Source: Deltaproteobacteria bacterium
GTDB taxonomy: Bacteria; Desulfobacterota; Binatia; Binatales; Binataceae
Length of the DNA: 8,018 bases
NCBI GenBank assembly: GCA_021780585.1
Contig: JAJXYM010000070.1
Span: 1-8,018, forward strand
Direction: 5' to 3'
Part shown: piece by piece, positions 7,875 to 8,018 of the stretch
Numbering within the stretch: position 1 is the stretch's first letter
Layout: every line of letters begins with the position of its first letter
Made by a program: the position numbers and the translations under genes
The notes under the pieces: model-generated
The model's input: only the letters and a program-made list of their open reading frames with translations
Database searches by the model: none
What the model was told of the DNA's origin: nothing

Positions 7875-8018
7875 TCAACTGGACGCCGTGGCGAGGCTCG
7901 CGCTGGCGGCGACGGTGAGCGCGAAGGCGCCGATCCGCAGCGTCGCCGCCAGCGGATTGGCCGGCAGCGCCTCGCCGAACGCGGCCATCCCGCCGACGAT
8001 CGGCACCAGATTCGAGCA
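7875..8018 (-). CDS. C-terminal fragment of a membrane protein, probably DMT/EamA-family transporter (partial, runs off the window)
   Basis: This minus-strand frame is open from the right edge to a TGA read from the complement of 7875-7877, giving the last 47 residues of a protein. The tail reads as a membrane helix with the motif VPIVGGMAAFGEALP, then a second hydrophobic helix (about residues 29-45 of the fragment). A Pro followed by an FGE or LGE turn between the last two helices is characteristic of the C-terminal EamA repeat of drug/metabolite transporters. The frame also has the GC-rich third positions of the neighbouring genes. It is convergent with the CoA-transferase. Family assignment rests on a short fragment, so another polytopic permease is possible, but an integral membrane protein is likely. 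Confidence 0.55.
   Translation of the reverse strand, partial: CSNLVPIVGGMAAFGEALPANPLAATLRIGAFALTVAASASLATASS

Overview
The window comes from a GC-rich bacterium (roughly two thirds G+C by eye), strongly biased to G/C at third codon positions, which also keeps long antisense frames open. A tripartite envelope efflux system with a lipoprotein adaptor and a signal-peptide-bearing outer-membrane channel implies a Gram-negative (diderm) cell. Nothing in the sequence fixes the taxon. A soil or environmental proteobacterium, acidobacterium or Binatota-like lineage would all fit, and this is inference only.

Region 1 (about 1-138) is a short leader with one AT-richer island (about 21-43) that is the best place for a promoter. 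Region 2 (139-5720) is a compact three-gene operon in C-B-A order: a TolC-type outer-membrane factor, a periplasmic lipoprotein adaptor (ATGA overlap with the previous stop), and a 1040-residue RND pump of the heavy-metal efflux (CusA/CzcA) family. Together they would form a complex spanning inner membrane, periplasm and outer membrane, driven by proton influx through the D393/D399/E406 relay of the pump. The pump lacks the three methionines that carry Cu(I)/Ag(I) in CusA, so the substrate cannot be called copper or silver. A divalent cation or another compound remains open.

Region 3 (5783-7867) holds two soluble enzymes on the same strand: an SMP-30/gluconolactonase-family lactonase-like beta-propeller and, 39 bases later, a class III (CaiB/BaiF) CoA-transferase. 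They could be a small catabolic pair, but no substrate can be read from the sequence. A 62-base gap with its own strong Shine-Dalgarno sequence separates them from the efflux operon, and no functional link to it is evident.

Region 4 (7875-8018) is the C-terminal tail of a convergent minus-strand gene, probably a DMT/EamA-type membrane transporter that runs off the right edge.

No RNA genes, CRISPR arrays, insertion sequences, phage genes or clear rho-independent terminators were seen. The window looks like ordinary chromosomal content. The points worth checking are the pump's substrate-site replacements, the adaptor's glycine-rich hairpin tip and the lactonase/CoA-transferase pairing. No undescribed system is supported.
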